Positions 38,020 to 51,429 of a DNA stretch of 64,000 nucleotides are shown in pieces. The stretch is from Varroa destructor (lineage: Eukaryota; Arthropoda; Arachnida; Mesostigmata; Varroidae), in contig NW_019211459.1 in assembly GCF_002443255.2 (NCBI RefSeq), forward strand, positions 23,887,719 through 23,951,718. Reading direction: 5' to 3'. The position numbers and the translations under genes were made by a program. The notes under the pieces were generated by a model that worked only from the letters and a program-made list of their open reading frames with translations, did not search any database and was not told the origin of the DNA. The stretch's first letter is position 1; the number at the start of each line of letters is the position of its first letter.

Positions 38020-41000
38020 TTCGAACAAACCTAGTGATGTCACTAAGCCGTTATACCGTCCATTAAGCTTTTATCGGGTGACAAACGCTGAGCGTTGCTA
38101 CGCTGCCATCAGCCTTTAACGTAGAGGGCAACTTAGCTTGGCAACGAAGCTAAGATATAAAGCACCGGACGTTGAATTAGTTACTATCTCACATGGACAA
38201 TCCCGTTCACGATGGATACTACGCTGTTTCTCTGGAAAGGCTCTATAAACAAACACATGTATATGCGCTCAAGTGCATTGATTCAATCTTTAGACCTTAA
38301 TTCTAGGTCTAAAGGTTGAGCTTAAGGTTAAGTATAAGGTTTAAAAAACCTACTGCGCAGCACTACAAACAGATCAATCCTTTTTGTTCCGCAGAGCCCT
38401 TTTTTATGAGGTATAATGAATTGTACAGCCTACATGGGTAACAGAACGCGTCCCCGTGATAGCTTATTAAGTAACTATTCGCGTGCTGATCTTAGGAACA
38501 CGCTGTGATCTATGTTTGAACTCGGCCATATATAGACTTCGTTTCGTGGTGGGATGTAGTCGCCTCATGGGGTGTGCAACGGTAATACCGGACGTAAAAC
38601 TCGAAACAAACAGGTAACAGAACATAATGGTGTCACTGCTTGCTGGGGATGCATATGAAAGGAGATCGTTCTAGCAGTTAGTGGTCACACTAGCTGTATA
38701 GAAAAACAGACGGTCAAAGTTTTCTCATAAAAAAGCTCTCGCCGACTGCATTAACAAGTTAGAGAGACATTTTCACGTACATCATATTTCGATTGCTACT
38801 TTGAAATGAAGACTCATTTATCGTAAAGACAGACCAATGCTAATGCAGTAGCTTGTCATCTCTCACTATAATCTACTATCGAGCCTTAGTAAGTTCATCC
38901 TCGTCAAGTTTAGGTTTTTCACTAACTCCTGTAAATTGAGACACAAAAGTCTATGATGTATATGATTTATTTAAACGGCAGAAGACTCCAGGCAATAACG
39001 TCAGTTATCGTCAAGAGTACGCAATTCTTTACTTTTCCCCTTCTATCAACTTTCTTTACCTACTCAATTATGTATTCACTTTGTCTCATCTATATATTTT
39101 TAACCAGTACATTGGATATGGTACAGAAAATGCACAAACTTTATATAAATAGATAGGCCGCAAGCCAGCTTTATTTATTGAATCAATACGCCACATATTC
39201 ACTAGCTAGGTCTTGCGTGTTGTCTGGTTCGATTCTGCCGCCAGAACAATCAATTGACCTAAGCTGCTATATTAGCCTATAGTACATTCAATTTTCTATT
39301 ACGTCGCCATTTGTTTACAACAGCATTGTTGCTGCGAGAGAAACTGTTGTTGTTGTTGTTGATGTAGTTTTTTCGTTCTTGTGCAATGTACTCTTATGCC
39401 CTTCAGACCTAGCTACATATTTCTTTGATAATATGATAAGTGTAATCTTTTTGTTTCAGGTATAGGCCTTCGTAGTCTTATTTTTCGCCAAGCGCTGCTA
39501 CTCGACGCTACCGAAAGCGATGTCCGTATCTGCGTGAAGGTCTCCCGATCGTTATCCGAGACTTAACGAGAGAATGCCATCAGCGTGCTAACGTATTGCT
39601 CAACTTAAGCGGCGTTTTGTTCATAAGATCAAGCAAGGGCTTGAAATTGTTATCTTCCATGCATCGTACCGGGACTGCAGGGCTCTTCTCATGCAATTAA
39701 ATCAAAAAATGCTAATCGCACATACAACATTCAGCTAGTGAGTGTAGCTCGTTTTTTGCGTCACCCTAAGATCGAGAGAGATTTTCTACAACGCAAACAA
39801 CTTCTGATGGAATGGTCAAGCGGTTTAGGTTTTTCAGCCATTAATGAAAAAACAAAGAGAAAGCGGGCTTTACTTGATATTGTTATTTTTCTGTTTATTT
39901 TTTGTTAATGCCAGTGAAGCTCCATAGAATATCGAGAAGAGACGTTGATGGCAGTAACCTGAATTTTATACGGTGACCTATTGCATATATACTCTGACAA
40001 TTCTCTTGAAAGCAGGCAAACACTTATGTCATCGTAATGTTCTAATGAATTTTTAAAAATGTTCAACGGATCCCTATTCATTTGGTAAAACGAGCAGAGG
40101 TCAATAACGGAAGTCCCTCTTATACGTGTGCCGGTAGATGTTGTACGATAAATGGATAATCAAATGTTTGTATACATCCAGTGCCCTATAATCATCTACT
40201 CGATCGTTTCTTTCTTGAGTTCACTTAAGTGTAAAATCATTCGACTTTTGTTCTATTGTTTTAGCTGTTTCTACAGAGTTACAGGTTGCGATAAATCAGA
40301 CGATCTAGTAACCATTTTATTAGACAAGTCAGAATCGTACATACATTGATAGTGTAAAAACACTGCTAACTACAAGTGTGAAATTTCCCTGAATTTTTCT
40401 TCCAAGGGAAAACCTATCTCACACTTATCTAAACGAGCGGAGGCTTCTCGAATTTGTTTCGGTTCACTAGTCTCCGTTGAACCTAATAGATACGATTGTT
40501 CTTATACTTATCACAATTTCTACCAACTAAATTGTTAGCTAACTTTATGTTGTGGCCGGACTTTTATTGGCCGACAACGGACTAGAATATTTGAAATACA
40601 TTTGAATGAAACATTATGCGCTTGCGGCTATTTTTAAACGAAACGGAGATTTCACTATTATCATCACTTCCTTTTTTTCTTTATCGCAACTAACTACCAT
40701 CATTAACAAAGGCACTTTTTGCCCGAAACCTAGTTAAGGAATACTCGTTCTGATTTTTCTAGCCGCTGAACTAGTTAAATACGTTTGTTCTATCTAATTA
40801 TGCCGGTTGTCTGGCTTATGCTGAACGAAACAATGATCTTTCAGTAATGGATTAACGCCGGAACGCGTGTCCGTCTTATCTGCCTATAATGACGATAACC
40901 ACATTGAACTTGAATTAACGGAGCGTCACTCCTATAAAAATGGAAATCATATAGATAGCTATATCATCCTTTATTATTTACAGCCAGATTTAAAACATTT

Positions 41001-41070
41001 TTTTTCTAATTAGATAGATTATATGCCTTGTTAGAAGTGATTGTTGAGTAAAGCGCTGTATAAAAATGTC
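38020..41070. other. Mostly noncoding stretch
   Basis: No proved gene. A 9-bp inverted repeat (38288-38296 with 38306-38314) and a TTG run near 39343-39361 were seen. A GC-richer patch (39460-39700) follows a good acceptor-like tttttgtttcag (ends 39460). It is open for 75 codons without an ATG in one frame; it may be an exon or the 3' part of an unseen transcript. Confidence 0.4.
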
Positions 41071-41074
41071 TGAC

Positions 41075-41121
41075 CCCCCCGCAATAATGGACGAGTTTAC
41101 AGTGTCCATTATTGCGGGGGG
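41075..41121. repeat. Perfect 18-bp inverted repeat with 11-nt loop
   Basis: CCCCCCGCAATAATGGAC (41075-41092) is exactly complementary to 41104-41121, around an 11-nt loop. Outer ends are runs of C and of G. The symmetry is far beyond chance for this DNA. It may be a collapsed pair of transposon termini or a structured small RNA; no family recognised. Confidence 0.9.
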
Positions 41122-41129
41122 TGAAAAAT

Positions 41130-42017
41130 GAATCCTTGTGAAAGCGCACCTGTCAAATTTCTATGCACTGTTATGAAAAACTCGTTCAGAACAAGGGGAT
41201 ACATTGCCAGTTCAGCTCAGCCAGATGCTCAGAGCAGGTCCGATACGGAATAGGACGCCAGATGGAACGGCCATTGAAGTGTTTTCAGCCACCAAGACTA
41301 ACATTCTCGTACCAGTCAAAGAAACAGACATGTTGAAACTGCAAGTAAAATAATCATGGCTACCAGACGCGAATTACAACTGCTACCAGCCAATAGCTAG
41401 ATATGCACATATATGTAAGCTTGGCTATTTTCGTCTATTTGTTGCGCAGATCAATGGCAAACAAGTAAGCGATAGCTGAGAGGCTGAGATCCGGCTCTTC
41501 TTGTTTTACAAGGCTAAAATGATATAAGGGATTGCGCACTGGCTTCAGTTCTAGAAGCTGCAAATGTTGACTCTGCAAACGGCTACGCATATGATTGACC
41601 GTAACTCCGTATCGGCGGCATTCGCTCGCTTAATCGTGAGGCGCTCTGCTCACAGAGCCCCCTAGCGGAAGTTTCGATCCGAATTACGTTAAGTTGAGTT
41701 TATTATTGAAAGGAAAATGTACAGGTACACATGTTGTTGTTTTCGCTTAGGGCATCCCTGTGGTTGAGCAAGAAGAAATCATTCACTCTATTATTGAACG
41801 CATTACAGCCCATTACAAGCACTTATACGTGCTCATACTTATCCTGACGTGTTGCCCACGGCGGAAATCGTAATAACTTTTATGACGAATGTGAACTTTA
41901 TGGTCCTTGCTTAAGTTGAATAGCTATAGTAACAGAGATAGTTGGTTTCGATCGGTTCCAGTATCTACTCGTTTCGGTTCGACTTAATTGTTGCACCTTA
42001 AAACGGCACAGCTTAAG
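41130..42017. other. Noncoding stretch, no supported gene
   Basis: Sequence between two foldback structures; no coding frame of note and no recognised repeat family. Confidence 0.45.
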
Positions 42018-42043
42018 CGAAAGTTTTATTAATAAAACTTTCG
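42018..42043. repeat. Perfect 26-nt palindrome
   Basis: The sequence starting CGAAAGTTTTATT equals its own reverse complement over 26 bases with no spacer, centred on ATTAAT. It lies about 900 bp from the 41.1-kb foldback. Cruciform-prone; function unknown. Confidence 0.9.
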
Positions 42044-42378
42044 ATTTCGAAAAAAAAATTTCATCAAGAAGCTACGTTCACGGAACGTTTTTGAAATGCG
42101 TTAAACCAACCGATGGCACAATATATACTACGCGTAAATTTTCTTTTCCTTACACACGTAGGAATCAATAGAATATATATAGGAGGAGACTGCGTCAATG
42201 TTTTTGTTTGTACCTTTTTTTCTATTATATTCGCCCGTATCTACCTAATCATGATGGTAAAGGATGCCAATTCATTTCATTAACACCGCATTTACCCACG
42301 CGCAATCGTCTCAAGTAAACAACGTACGTTCATTCCAAAAACAATGGGACACGATTAAACTATTACGCTATATAAACG

Positions 42379-42379
<1 letters not shown>

Positions 42380-42422
<43 letters not shown>
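42380..42422. repeat. (TA)n microsatellite
   Basis: Uninterrupted TA dinucleotide tract of about 42 bases. Confidence 0.97.
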
Positions 42423-42425
<3 letters not shown>

Positions 42426-42429
42426 TAAT

Positions 42430-45400
42430 AATAATTCTTTTATTCGTTAGACAGTTTCCGTTAATGACGTCAACGAAATAACGTGGAACGATACGTCAAT
42501 GAACAATTTCAGTCGGTTATTACGGAACATTTTTATTGAATGCACCACACGGCCGTGGTTTAACGGTACAAATGTGTTGCTAACAACTGACAATAAATAA
42601 TCGATATAATGTACGTGTTCAGGAGCACTGCGAGAAAAAGGACGGTTTAGGAGTAGGAACATGCCGCTTTTGCTAACATGTTGGAAATTTCCTGTTTGGA
42701 TATCCGTGGCTTGCTATATATATGAAGAGATTATATAGTTATAGTAATAATAGTCATCATCCTAATAATTCCATTACATTCGCGACGAACCATTCAGATC
42801 AGCAATGAAGGATATTTAGCTATGATACGTCTACTCCTTAGTTGACCTTTATACGATACTATGTAAATTTATGCAGTATTAATATTATGCACATCGTTCA
42901 GGGTACTAATAATGGAAGTTATCGTTGTTATCATCATCATAGTACAGTCTTTTTGAGCAACAATATTAAATCATTTATTTAATGAGAGAATCTCTGAATA
43001 AAGCTGACGCTCCGACGCATCGTACCCGGCGCTCGAACCTATCTAGTTTGCGGCTTGCTTTTGTGCTATACCGATATATATGGCAAAATATCCATATGAG
43101 ACAAGGTTATTGCAATTAACTTATCACTGGCTAAATGTATGCATAATGTGTATCATATTTTAATAAAGTCAGGGCTCTTTTCATTTTTTGTGTGCGTATC
43201 GCGGAAGTGGCAAGAACGTAAAAATCAGCTCCTATCATACTAAGTAATAGAAGATGTCATTGGTGCACGTTAGCACGGGAACGTCATTTTCTAGCAGACC
43301 AATTATGATCGTCGAAGAGTGCTTAGGATATTTCATAGGGAAATATGTTCTACTGTTCTTATATACTATTCTAATATGTGTTCGACAACAATTCTTATTT
43401 GCACTATCTTTAATAGAATATTACTTATTATAATAATAAATAAAATATTGAACTTATTATAGGTTACCACTTTCAGAAAAAAAGGATATCAAAGTTGCGT
43501 ACAATTCGGCATACGACTAAAACTAATTAGACGAAACTAAAAATTAGCGTCTTAATTGGACAATATTTTTTTGTGACGTTTTTTTACCACCCACCAACGC
43601 GGTCAGGGTTGTTGTAGGGTCTGCGTAGCGGCGTATATACATCCCTTTGAAGTTACTGCGCAAAACTGTTTAGTGGTATGGTCGAATCGAGCAAGGTCTC
43701 CTTGCAATAGTCCACGCCAAGGTCGACTTTGTAGCGCTTCGTTCGTGTCGGCTGCATCGTTCACGGTGCGTCACGCGAAACGAAAATCTCTGATGAGGTA
43801 CTTACCTAGACTTTAAACAGCAAATTCGTTTCGTTCAAAAACGTTACAGGCTAATTGTGTGAATGATCACCCCCTGATGACTGCCGATGCCGATAGGAAG
43901 ATCGCAACCACCTTGAATCTAGACGTGACGGTATTAGACGGAATTATGACGGTATTAGAAAACGTCGACGTGCTCTAATTTGGTAGAAAAATACGGGCTA
44001 TATATAATTTACAATCTGTTTACAAGGAAGTGATTATTCTTCCATGTTCCGCATTACGTTTGATAAAGTATCATCTTTTCTAGCTGGATCATCGAAGTTC
44101 GTGCCCGTCATCGTGCCGAGGGTTTCGAGTCATTAACAGTTTGTTCTGGCGGTATATATTAGGTAAGCAGCACGCTGACTGAGGAAATCCTATTGAATGA
44201 GACGGTTCTTGTTTGGGCTCAAAATATGCTTCTAAATATATTCACTTCAATAGAAGTCCCTGTCTAAAGAGCAACACGGCAGAGTCCCCTACTTTCACAT
44301 ATACAACAATTAAGTAAAGGGCTTCCAGCTGCGTTTAGCGTTCGCGTATCACCTCTTTCGAATCGAACCATGGGATCCTCCGTGACGTCTAAAATGCAGC
44401 ACCTCAGAATTGTCTTCTGGACGAAAATCAACAGGGTTTCACGAAAGGGAGGTTCACATTGACGAACTGGTCAAAAAAGGCGCAAGGTTGGATGATGTGT
44501 AAGATTATACTTTGCGGTCCTTCAACTTTTTTCTCCTTTTCGTTAATAGTTCTTGATAGTGAATTTTGCTGAAGGTTCGTATGAGTATAGACCACTCATG
44601 CGTTGCTATAGAAAAAGGGTTATCTAAATAAAGGGTCAAAGTCATCAACTTTGCCAGATCTGTGTATTTATTTATTTGAGGGAGATGATCGGCGTTGGAA
44701 AACAAAACACCGTCAGCCTTCCAAGAGCGTCTAGTTTTTACGTCTAGTACTACCTTATTTAAGCGCTTAAGTTACTACAGTTTTTGCACTGTCTCACGGG
44801 ACGAATGATATCTGAGCGGTATCCCAATAATCAGCCAGTACTATGAAAAAGTGTGTCTGTGTTGCTTTTAAGGTTACTTTAATTTTTGGAGCACGTTCTT
44901 TTAATTTAAAAAAAATACATATATATTTATATATGTTCCAAAAAACGCTAATGGCTCAATGAAAACCATAATGCCATAATCCTATCACTGAATAACTTCT
45001 GCGGCATCTGGACAAAAAATAGTGAAAAGTGATTTTGGTATCCCTTTATGAAACAGAAATAGCTGATAGTCTGATGGTGCAGGATCCGGGCTTTAAAATT
45101 TCTTGATTTTTCCCAGCTAGCTAAGGATTTTATGTAATCTGGGATCTTTATGGCGGAAAACGACACCTTTTATGTACACTAGTTCCGATCAGTCTTTTCA
45201 ATGGTTTGTTGTTGCCATTGTTTTCAGCAGAGGTTCGAATGTACCGACGGCAACCATTCAAAATGCCCGATTCCTTTCCAAACCCACTGAACATATAGTA
45301 TAACAACCTGTTTTGGCGTTAGCCTGGACTGTGCCACAGATTGTGAAGCTTTTTTTAATTTGATTTGTGTTAATTAGTATATTATTATCATATGTGATTC

Positions 45401-48400
45401 ACTTTTGGTCACTCGTAATGAACTCACTTGGTCACTCGTCGAAAAAAACTTGACTTTGTAGCGTTTCCGTAGAATTTCTGTAGAAAAAAAGGTACTATAG
45501 AGTCAATTGTTCTTTACCTGCGGTTATATGAACCCAAACAGCGAGGTTTTTTTTTGTAGTCAGCTTTCTTGCAATGGTATAAAGTTATTTAACTTATATC
45601 CTCAATGGGGAGAGGATTGTTCACATAGAAATTCTCCAGAACAAAAAAACTGCCAAACCATCTTAAAGAACAATAAAGCATCTCAGTTGCGAGCAGCACA
45701 AATTGCCTTTTGAATTCGAACAGCATCTAGCACTGCCTTTATCGTCATAAAATTGTAAAATATAAAAAATTTCTGCCAAAAATTTTACTCCTTTTCGGGA
45801 TGCCCTATCTTCATTCTATCAATTTTAAAACATCTACGTGCGAATCTCCGCTTTCACATAACGTTTAGGCCAACCCGATGCGATCCACATGAATTAAGAT
45901 GTGTGACTGTGAAGCCATCTCACTAGGAAAACAGTCAGTACTTTTTGTAACAATCCGTCTATATATATATANNNNNNNNNNNNNNNNNNNNNNNNNNNNN
46001 NNNNNNNNNNNNNNNNNNNNNNNNNNNNNNNNNNNNNNNNNNNNNNNNNNNNNNNNNNNNNNNNNNNNNNNATTTAGGACGTTTTTAAAAAAGTCACCTG
46101 ATAATATGTGGGTAGTCTTTATACATTTATGAAATTAGCAGGAGGTACGCAAGTCATTGCAACAATGAGCAGATTTATTTATTTAAAAAAGACTTTCAAC
46201 TGTAAATAGATTTACATACAGTATTTAATCTATTTTATATTTGTAGTCTCGTAATAGACGGAAATCCTACCGCTTTAATTAATGCTATTGAGCTCGGTTA
46301 GCGCGTCGTATGTTGTCTGCCCCCGTCCGTAGCCGAATTCTTCTGTTAAGTGGAAAGCGAGGAACCGTTTAGCGTGTACCCCAGTACACGTAGAGCGCTA
46401 AATCAAGCCTGTAATGTAAGTCCTAGGTGAATTATATTCATGTATGTAATATTATTCTGCCTCATATTGTAAAAACTGTGCAAATATGCTAGCTCTGAAA
46501 AAATGGTAAATGTATGCAATATCTGGCACGCTTCTGCTAGAAAATTTTAGTTCTTCCGCTACATTATCGTGCCTTTTGCCCCAGCGGTCCGACAAGTTTG
46601 CTGATGCCCTTGGCGATAGCTGAACTCGAGACTCCTCCTAGGACCACCGAGTAATTGATTTAAAAACGCTTTAATAATTTAAGCAAAATCTTCTTCTTGA
46701 GCTTGAAAAAGAGGACCGACGAAGCAAAGTATATACACTGAAACACTATGATATGGTGTTATCTTTAAGTTTTGTTGACCTGTAAATGCTTCGCAGCATA
46801 AGAATCTGTAGTCGTCAAGATTATGTATATGTTTGTTCGTTTATATATACTGCTTTCCAGTACCATACGTATACGTCCAACCATGAGTGAGATTTACGTA
46901 GCAAAAACTGCTACCTAGATATCTGTTTTCCGCTGCGGCTGTTTCTTTAATCCATAGTTAATTCTGCTTTATTTCAGAAACCGCTACTTCGCGACAGGTA
47001 TAATTACGTAATAAGGGTTATCTCGCGGCGTTACGTAGGTTTCAACCTTTAAATAGGTCCTATCCGAAAGATTTTATTAAGTGCCTTTGAAAAATATCTC
47101 GTTGCATTGGTATTTACTGCTTAGATAATGATGCAACGGACGTAATGATGCGGTTGGTACCTGATCAACCGTGCCATATCCTTAGCAAGTAAATGATCGT
47201 ACAACACAGCTATGACTGAATTTTCCTTAACTTTATTGTCATTCGGTGCTTGTGAACACAAATAGATACTTTTTTTTGTAATAAAAAAGTGTTTTTGTTT
47301 GCTCCGGGCCCGCATCTAGCCCTGAAACAAAGTAAACATTTAAGGTTGGTTTGCTCAACCCATAGTTGTGCAATACAAAATTGTTTTACTGAAAAATATT
47401 AGATACAACGGTCTCAGTACACCTCTCAAATATGTATGAATGTGGATACATTTTGTATGTCATATATATATATATATATGTATAGCCGGTGCAATGAATA
47501 GCGTTTCTAAAGCGAACGAGTGTAGGAAATTATTTTCCATTATGTAGCATAAATTACATACAAGCTAAAAAGCGTTGATAAAACAATCTATCGATTCCAG
47601 CAGAAATTCACTAGTTAGTAGATCCCTCGTTGACAATAGTTTACGGTTTAGCTATTATTCTACGACATAGAAATGCTCATGCTCAAGTTGGACTATGAAA
47701 TGAGTTTCCGCTCTCATTCCGTTGCCGCTAAGTTAGTAGATGTTTTTAGCCTGTGGAATTAGTACAAATATATTTTCTGTAGACAAATATTATTACATGT
47801 TCAGAATGTATGTGACCACGCTAACTACGCGATGAATCATTCAACAATAGCGATTCACGATTGGCGGACCCTTTACCAGTGGCATTGTTTATTATACTCA
47901 GCTATTGAGTTTCTGTTGAGCTACTTCCATGTCCTTCGTCTAGAGCCTGATACATAGGACATTATTTTTCGCTAATGCTGAAGACAATATCCTGGTTACG
48001 AGTCAAATACCCGCTGAATAACGATTACGTTTTATTTTACTCTCTGTGGACGACTGGTTCACCTCGTTAGTTAGACCATCTCCAATAGAGGAACAAATGG
48101 TCACATTTTCTCTAGTTCAACCCCATCTATTCTCTCAAAGAGTATACATATAATAATAGGACTTTTGGCACGCAAAGCATATGTTCAGGTAACTGAAGCA
48201 CGAAGCGATGGGCTGGCCATCGAGGAAAACTCCGTCCCTTCTTCATTTATGATAAAGTCACAATCTAAATAGCTTTCGATTTGTATACGAATGTCGCTTT
48301 GTGCAGGGATTTACTGTACAAAACAGTGCAGTGACAAGGCCCCTGGATAAAGTAGTAAAAGTCTAGAAATCGGAATTATAAAAAGATAATCAGTCTGCAA

Positions 48401-50070
48401 ATTACCCGTACTACCCGTACGACAAGTGTATGTAAAATACATACTAGACATGCGCCAACAACAGAATGTCGGTAAAAAACAAACACTGCATGTGTAATAG
48501 GGAGGAAGTTGTTGTATTCCCGCTGAAATATAGCATGTTCTGAATCTTGCTTAATCATCCATTTAAATTACTGGCAACGTTGGCTCAACTAGTCACGCCT
48601 CTGTCTGCCCGTGTTAAAGTGAAAGAGCTGCAGAAAGTGTATAATTCAACGTTGATTTGTTGAAACTTACTAAACCGGCAGGGAATAAATTCCGAAATGA
48701 AGATATATTGCAAGCCGATTAAATCTTGCTAATGTATAGCAAAAATTATTACATTACCACTAGCGATAGTTGGAATTTTTTAAAAGCGTGCTTGGTACAT
48801 TTACGAGGAAAATGCGCGCCATATATCTTTCATGCTAGAACTGGGAATAGTTAGATTTAAGTTAGTAGCCCGGAAAGTGGCAGCGGTCATATTTATCTTA
48901 CTTGCTGCGTACGGAATGATGCGCATGCCTGCAGGGAAACCTTCGCCATCCAAGAACCGTAACCCTTGTCGTTCGAGCAGAGATGATCGATGGGTGGGCA
49001 TACGTCGGTCTGCTCTGCTAAGACGGACTATCGGCCTAACGTTTTACCCGATCCTGACCAAAACACTAGTTAGTCATAAATTCATCTTTCGTTTGACTGC
49101 AGCATCTATATGCATTGCTGCTGAGCCACCACTGTTGAAGAAGTCTTTGGATGAATAAGCAAGCGATCGCTTGCGTCGATTCAGAAACGAACGGTTTTCT
49201 ATGGGAATGAATAAAGAGTCACCATTAATTTATTGTTAACTAGCTCAATAGCACAATCTGGTGAACAAAATGGCCCATAGTACTATAAATCTGGGTGGTT
49301 TGACCCGCCATCCGTGGGTGGCTGCTAAAGGAGTGATTGACGGTAGGTAGTGTCGAGCTAGTTCTGATAGCGTTCAGACAAAGAGCGGGACATTAAAGAT
49401 GATCATTTTTCCGACGATATGAGACAACGTGAACTCAACGTGGTCAGCAGGCCGGTACTCCGATCGTGTTCAGATGAGATAGATGCTAATTTCTTACTGT
49501 AACAGTTCTCTCCCACATAGGACACACGTTACATATTAGAGCTGGCGTAATGAATGCCTATGCTAGCTACTAAGTAAGGAAAACTGCTCAAAAATGTAAG
49601 CGTTCGATGCGTAGTTACAGATATGGAATTGTTGCTATAAAGCAAATACGACCAAGGCGAATCTTCGAAGGAAGTTTCTTACGCTTCGTACATGTGGAAG
49701 ATTTGTTATATCTATTTTACCTCGAGCTTGCGTATGTAAACCGTTGCACATGGATCGATTATTGGCTACGATTGGTATACGATTTAACCAACCGTCCTGG
49801 CGACGACTAGATCGTGATATGACGGGCTAAAAACAAGGTGATTAAGTGATATAATCGCAGACAGGTGCGGTGATCGAATCCATATCTTACCTTTCTTTTT
49901 TTCGACAAGGAGACTTCCGTTGAAGAAATGCTCTAAAGATATTCACAGGGTCCGAAACAGAATTGGAATACGACTGATAGCTAATCGTATTATTGTCTGT
50001 AAGGCCAGTAAAGGACTACTTCGAGTTCTACGTCGGGTACTGTTTTAGTTAAGCGAGGTTTCAGACGGCC
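42430..50070. other. Noncoding stretch with assembly gap
   Basis: AT-rich DNA with scattered short open frames and no recognised protein. Contains the gap at 45972-46071 (after a TA run), a TA tract at 47462-47479 and a short duplication of TTGGTCACTCGT near 45406-45438. A frame at 44505-44705 on the minus strand has a vague hAT-like look and was rejected. Confidence 0.5.
45972..46071. other. Assembly gap of 100 N
   Basis: Exactly 100 unknown bases directly after a (TA)n run. Probably a placeholder of arbitrary length where a TA repeat could not be assembled. Confidence 0.99.
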
Positions 50071-50094
50071 GGTGCTTAGCACGAAAGCGTGTCG

Positions 50095-50172
50095 ATGTTT
50101 GGTTTCGAGCCTGCACCACCTGAGTGCCCTTCTGTTTGTTACGAAATCATGCAACCACTGCACCATTACACG
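50095..50172 (-). repeat. tRNA-like SINE remnant or tRNA pseudogene
   Basis: On the minus strand an A-box-like TGGTGCAGTGG (50165-50155) is followed 43 nt later by a B-box-like GGCTCGAAACC (50111-50101, one change from GGTTCGAAACC). The wide spacing and lack of a clean acceptor stem argue against a working tRNA and for a tRNA-derived SINE or pseudogene. Confidence 0.4.
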
Positions 50173-51370
50173 AATCTGAAGAAACATTACACATTATCTC
50201 AAAGTAGTTTAGTTAACAGGTTATTGTAGACTATGAACGCCCAAAAACTTGAACCTAAGTCACAGTCCAATATATTTTTTTACAGACTTGGAAAATCCCT
50301 GCGTATGCCCCTTCTTGGGGATCTCGCCCTTGAGGCTGGATGCCGCCAAATATTGTTTTCGCGCACGTTCAAGGTAGTGAGCTTATCTAGGATCTCTCGA
50401 AATTCTAAATTAAATTCATCATAGTAAATCTGCTCCTAAAAGTAAGAAGAGCCGAATCTATCCGATAAATAGCTCCCCGTGTTAGTCAGGCTTTCAGAAA
50501 GGAGATACCCTATGATTTTCCTTGACAACTGATAGGAGCACATGTGAGAATTCAGATTAAAACTATTCAGTGTCCGGTCACGAGGACTCGCCTGACAGGA
50601 TTCATCCTTTCTGCCCGCGCTGCAGTTGAATCGCGTAAACTTGAAGAAATAGGAGAAGACGTACAAGGAGTATCTAATGAAGAGTTTACATTTATGTTGT
50701 AGGAAGGTTGCACATTCTTGGCCCTTTTATGATAATAGAAATCAATGGTTAAGAGATATGCAAACAGGGAAGCTGCTTCATTCAGGACACTTCGTACATA
50801 TAATTTCGTATGTATCTCTGGACAGGGGTGCCGTACAGCGATTGTACGGAACAGCGTGCTGCTTGTAAGGCAAAAAACGTAATCTTATTTTATAAGACGC
50901 TTTCGGATGGCTTTGCCTAGCTAGATAAATGACATTAATACTGTTATTCAAATTCGATCAAATGCCGTATCTTAAATAATACTAACAGGCCTGGCATTGT
51001 TCCGTAGCACTTTCATACCAATGATTGAGATTGAGCCAGCACCACGAATAGGCCTAAGCATGTCTGCAAGAACTGGTGTAACGTAAGCTAACGAAGACGA
51101 AAATGGTTTAAAATTTAAGACATGAGTACGCACCTTCGGGGCTGACGATGTAGTAATGAGTGGGCCTCTAAGTCCCTATTACTTAACTTCGCTATCGTCG
51201 TCTTTAGACCACGTCTATTTCGGGTCAAATATGTGCCCTGTCAACACTTTCTTGAAATATGCCGGACTCCATTGTTTTTCACTCATTGATTTTACTTAGA
51301 CGCTGATGGCATCGGGAGCTCGCTTTCACGGTTCACTGCCATCGATAGTAATTTCGGTCGCCTAACAGCA

Positions 51371-51422
51371 GTACTCGAACCAGAAACTTTAGGCTACCGG
51401 GAGGATGTTGTAAGTGCCACCA
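51371..51422 (-). repeat. Possible tRNA-like SINE remnant
   Basis: On the minus strand GGTTCGAGTAC (51381-51371), close to a B box, lies 30 nt after TGGTGGCACTT (51422-51412), a poor A-box match. The spacing is right for a tRNA-type promoter but the A box is weak. Confidence 0.25.
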
Positions 51423-51429
51423 TTGTTGA

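Noticed and set aside
39225..39250. GGTTCGATTCT resembling a B box
   Set aside because: Flanking bases do not pair into a T-stem and no A box precedes it.
44505..44705. Minus-strand frame with a vague hAT-transposase C-terminal look
   Set aside because: Only a few hydrophobic positions agree with the hAT dimerisation motif; no zinc finger, no terminal repeats and no 8-bp target duplication were seen.
45899..46132. Open frame running through the N gap
   Set aside because: Its length depends on 100 placeholder bases, so the frame is not real evidence.
48801..49158. Overlapping plus- and minus-strand frames of 108 and 66 codons
   Set aside because: Both strands open in a slightly GC-richer patch, with no family, splice or composition support favouring either.
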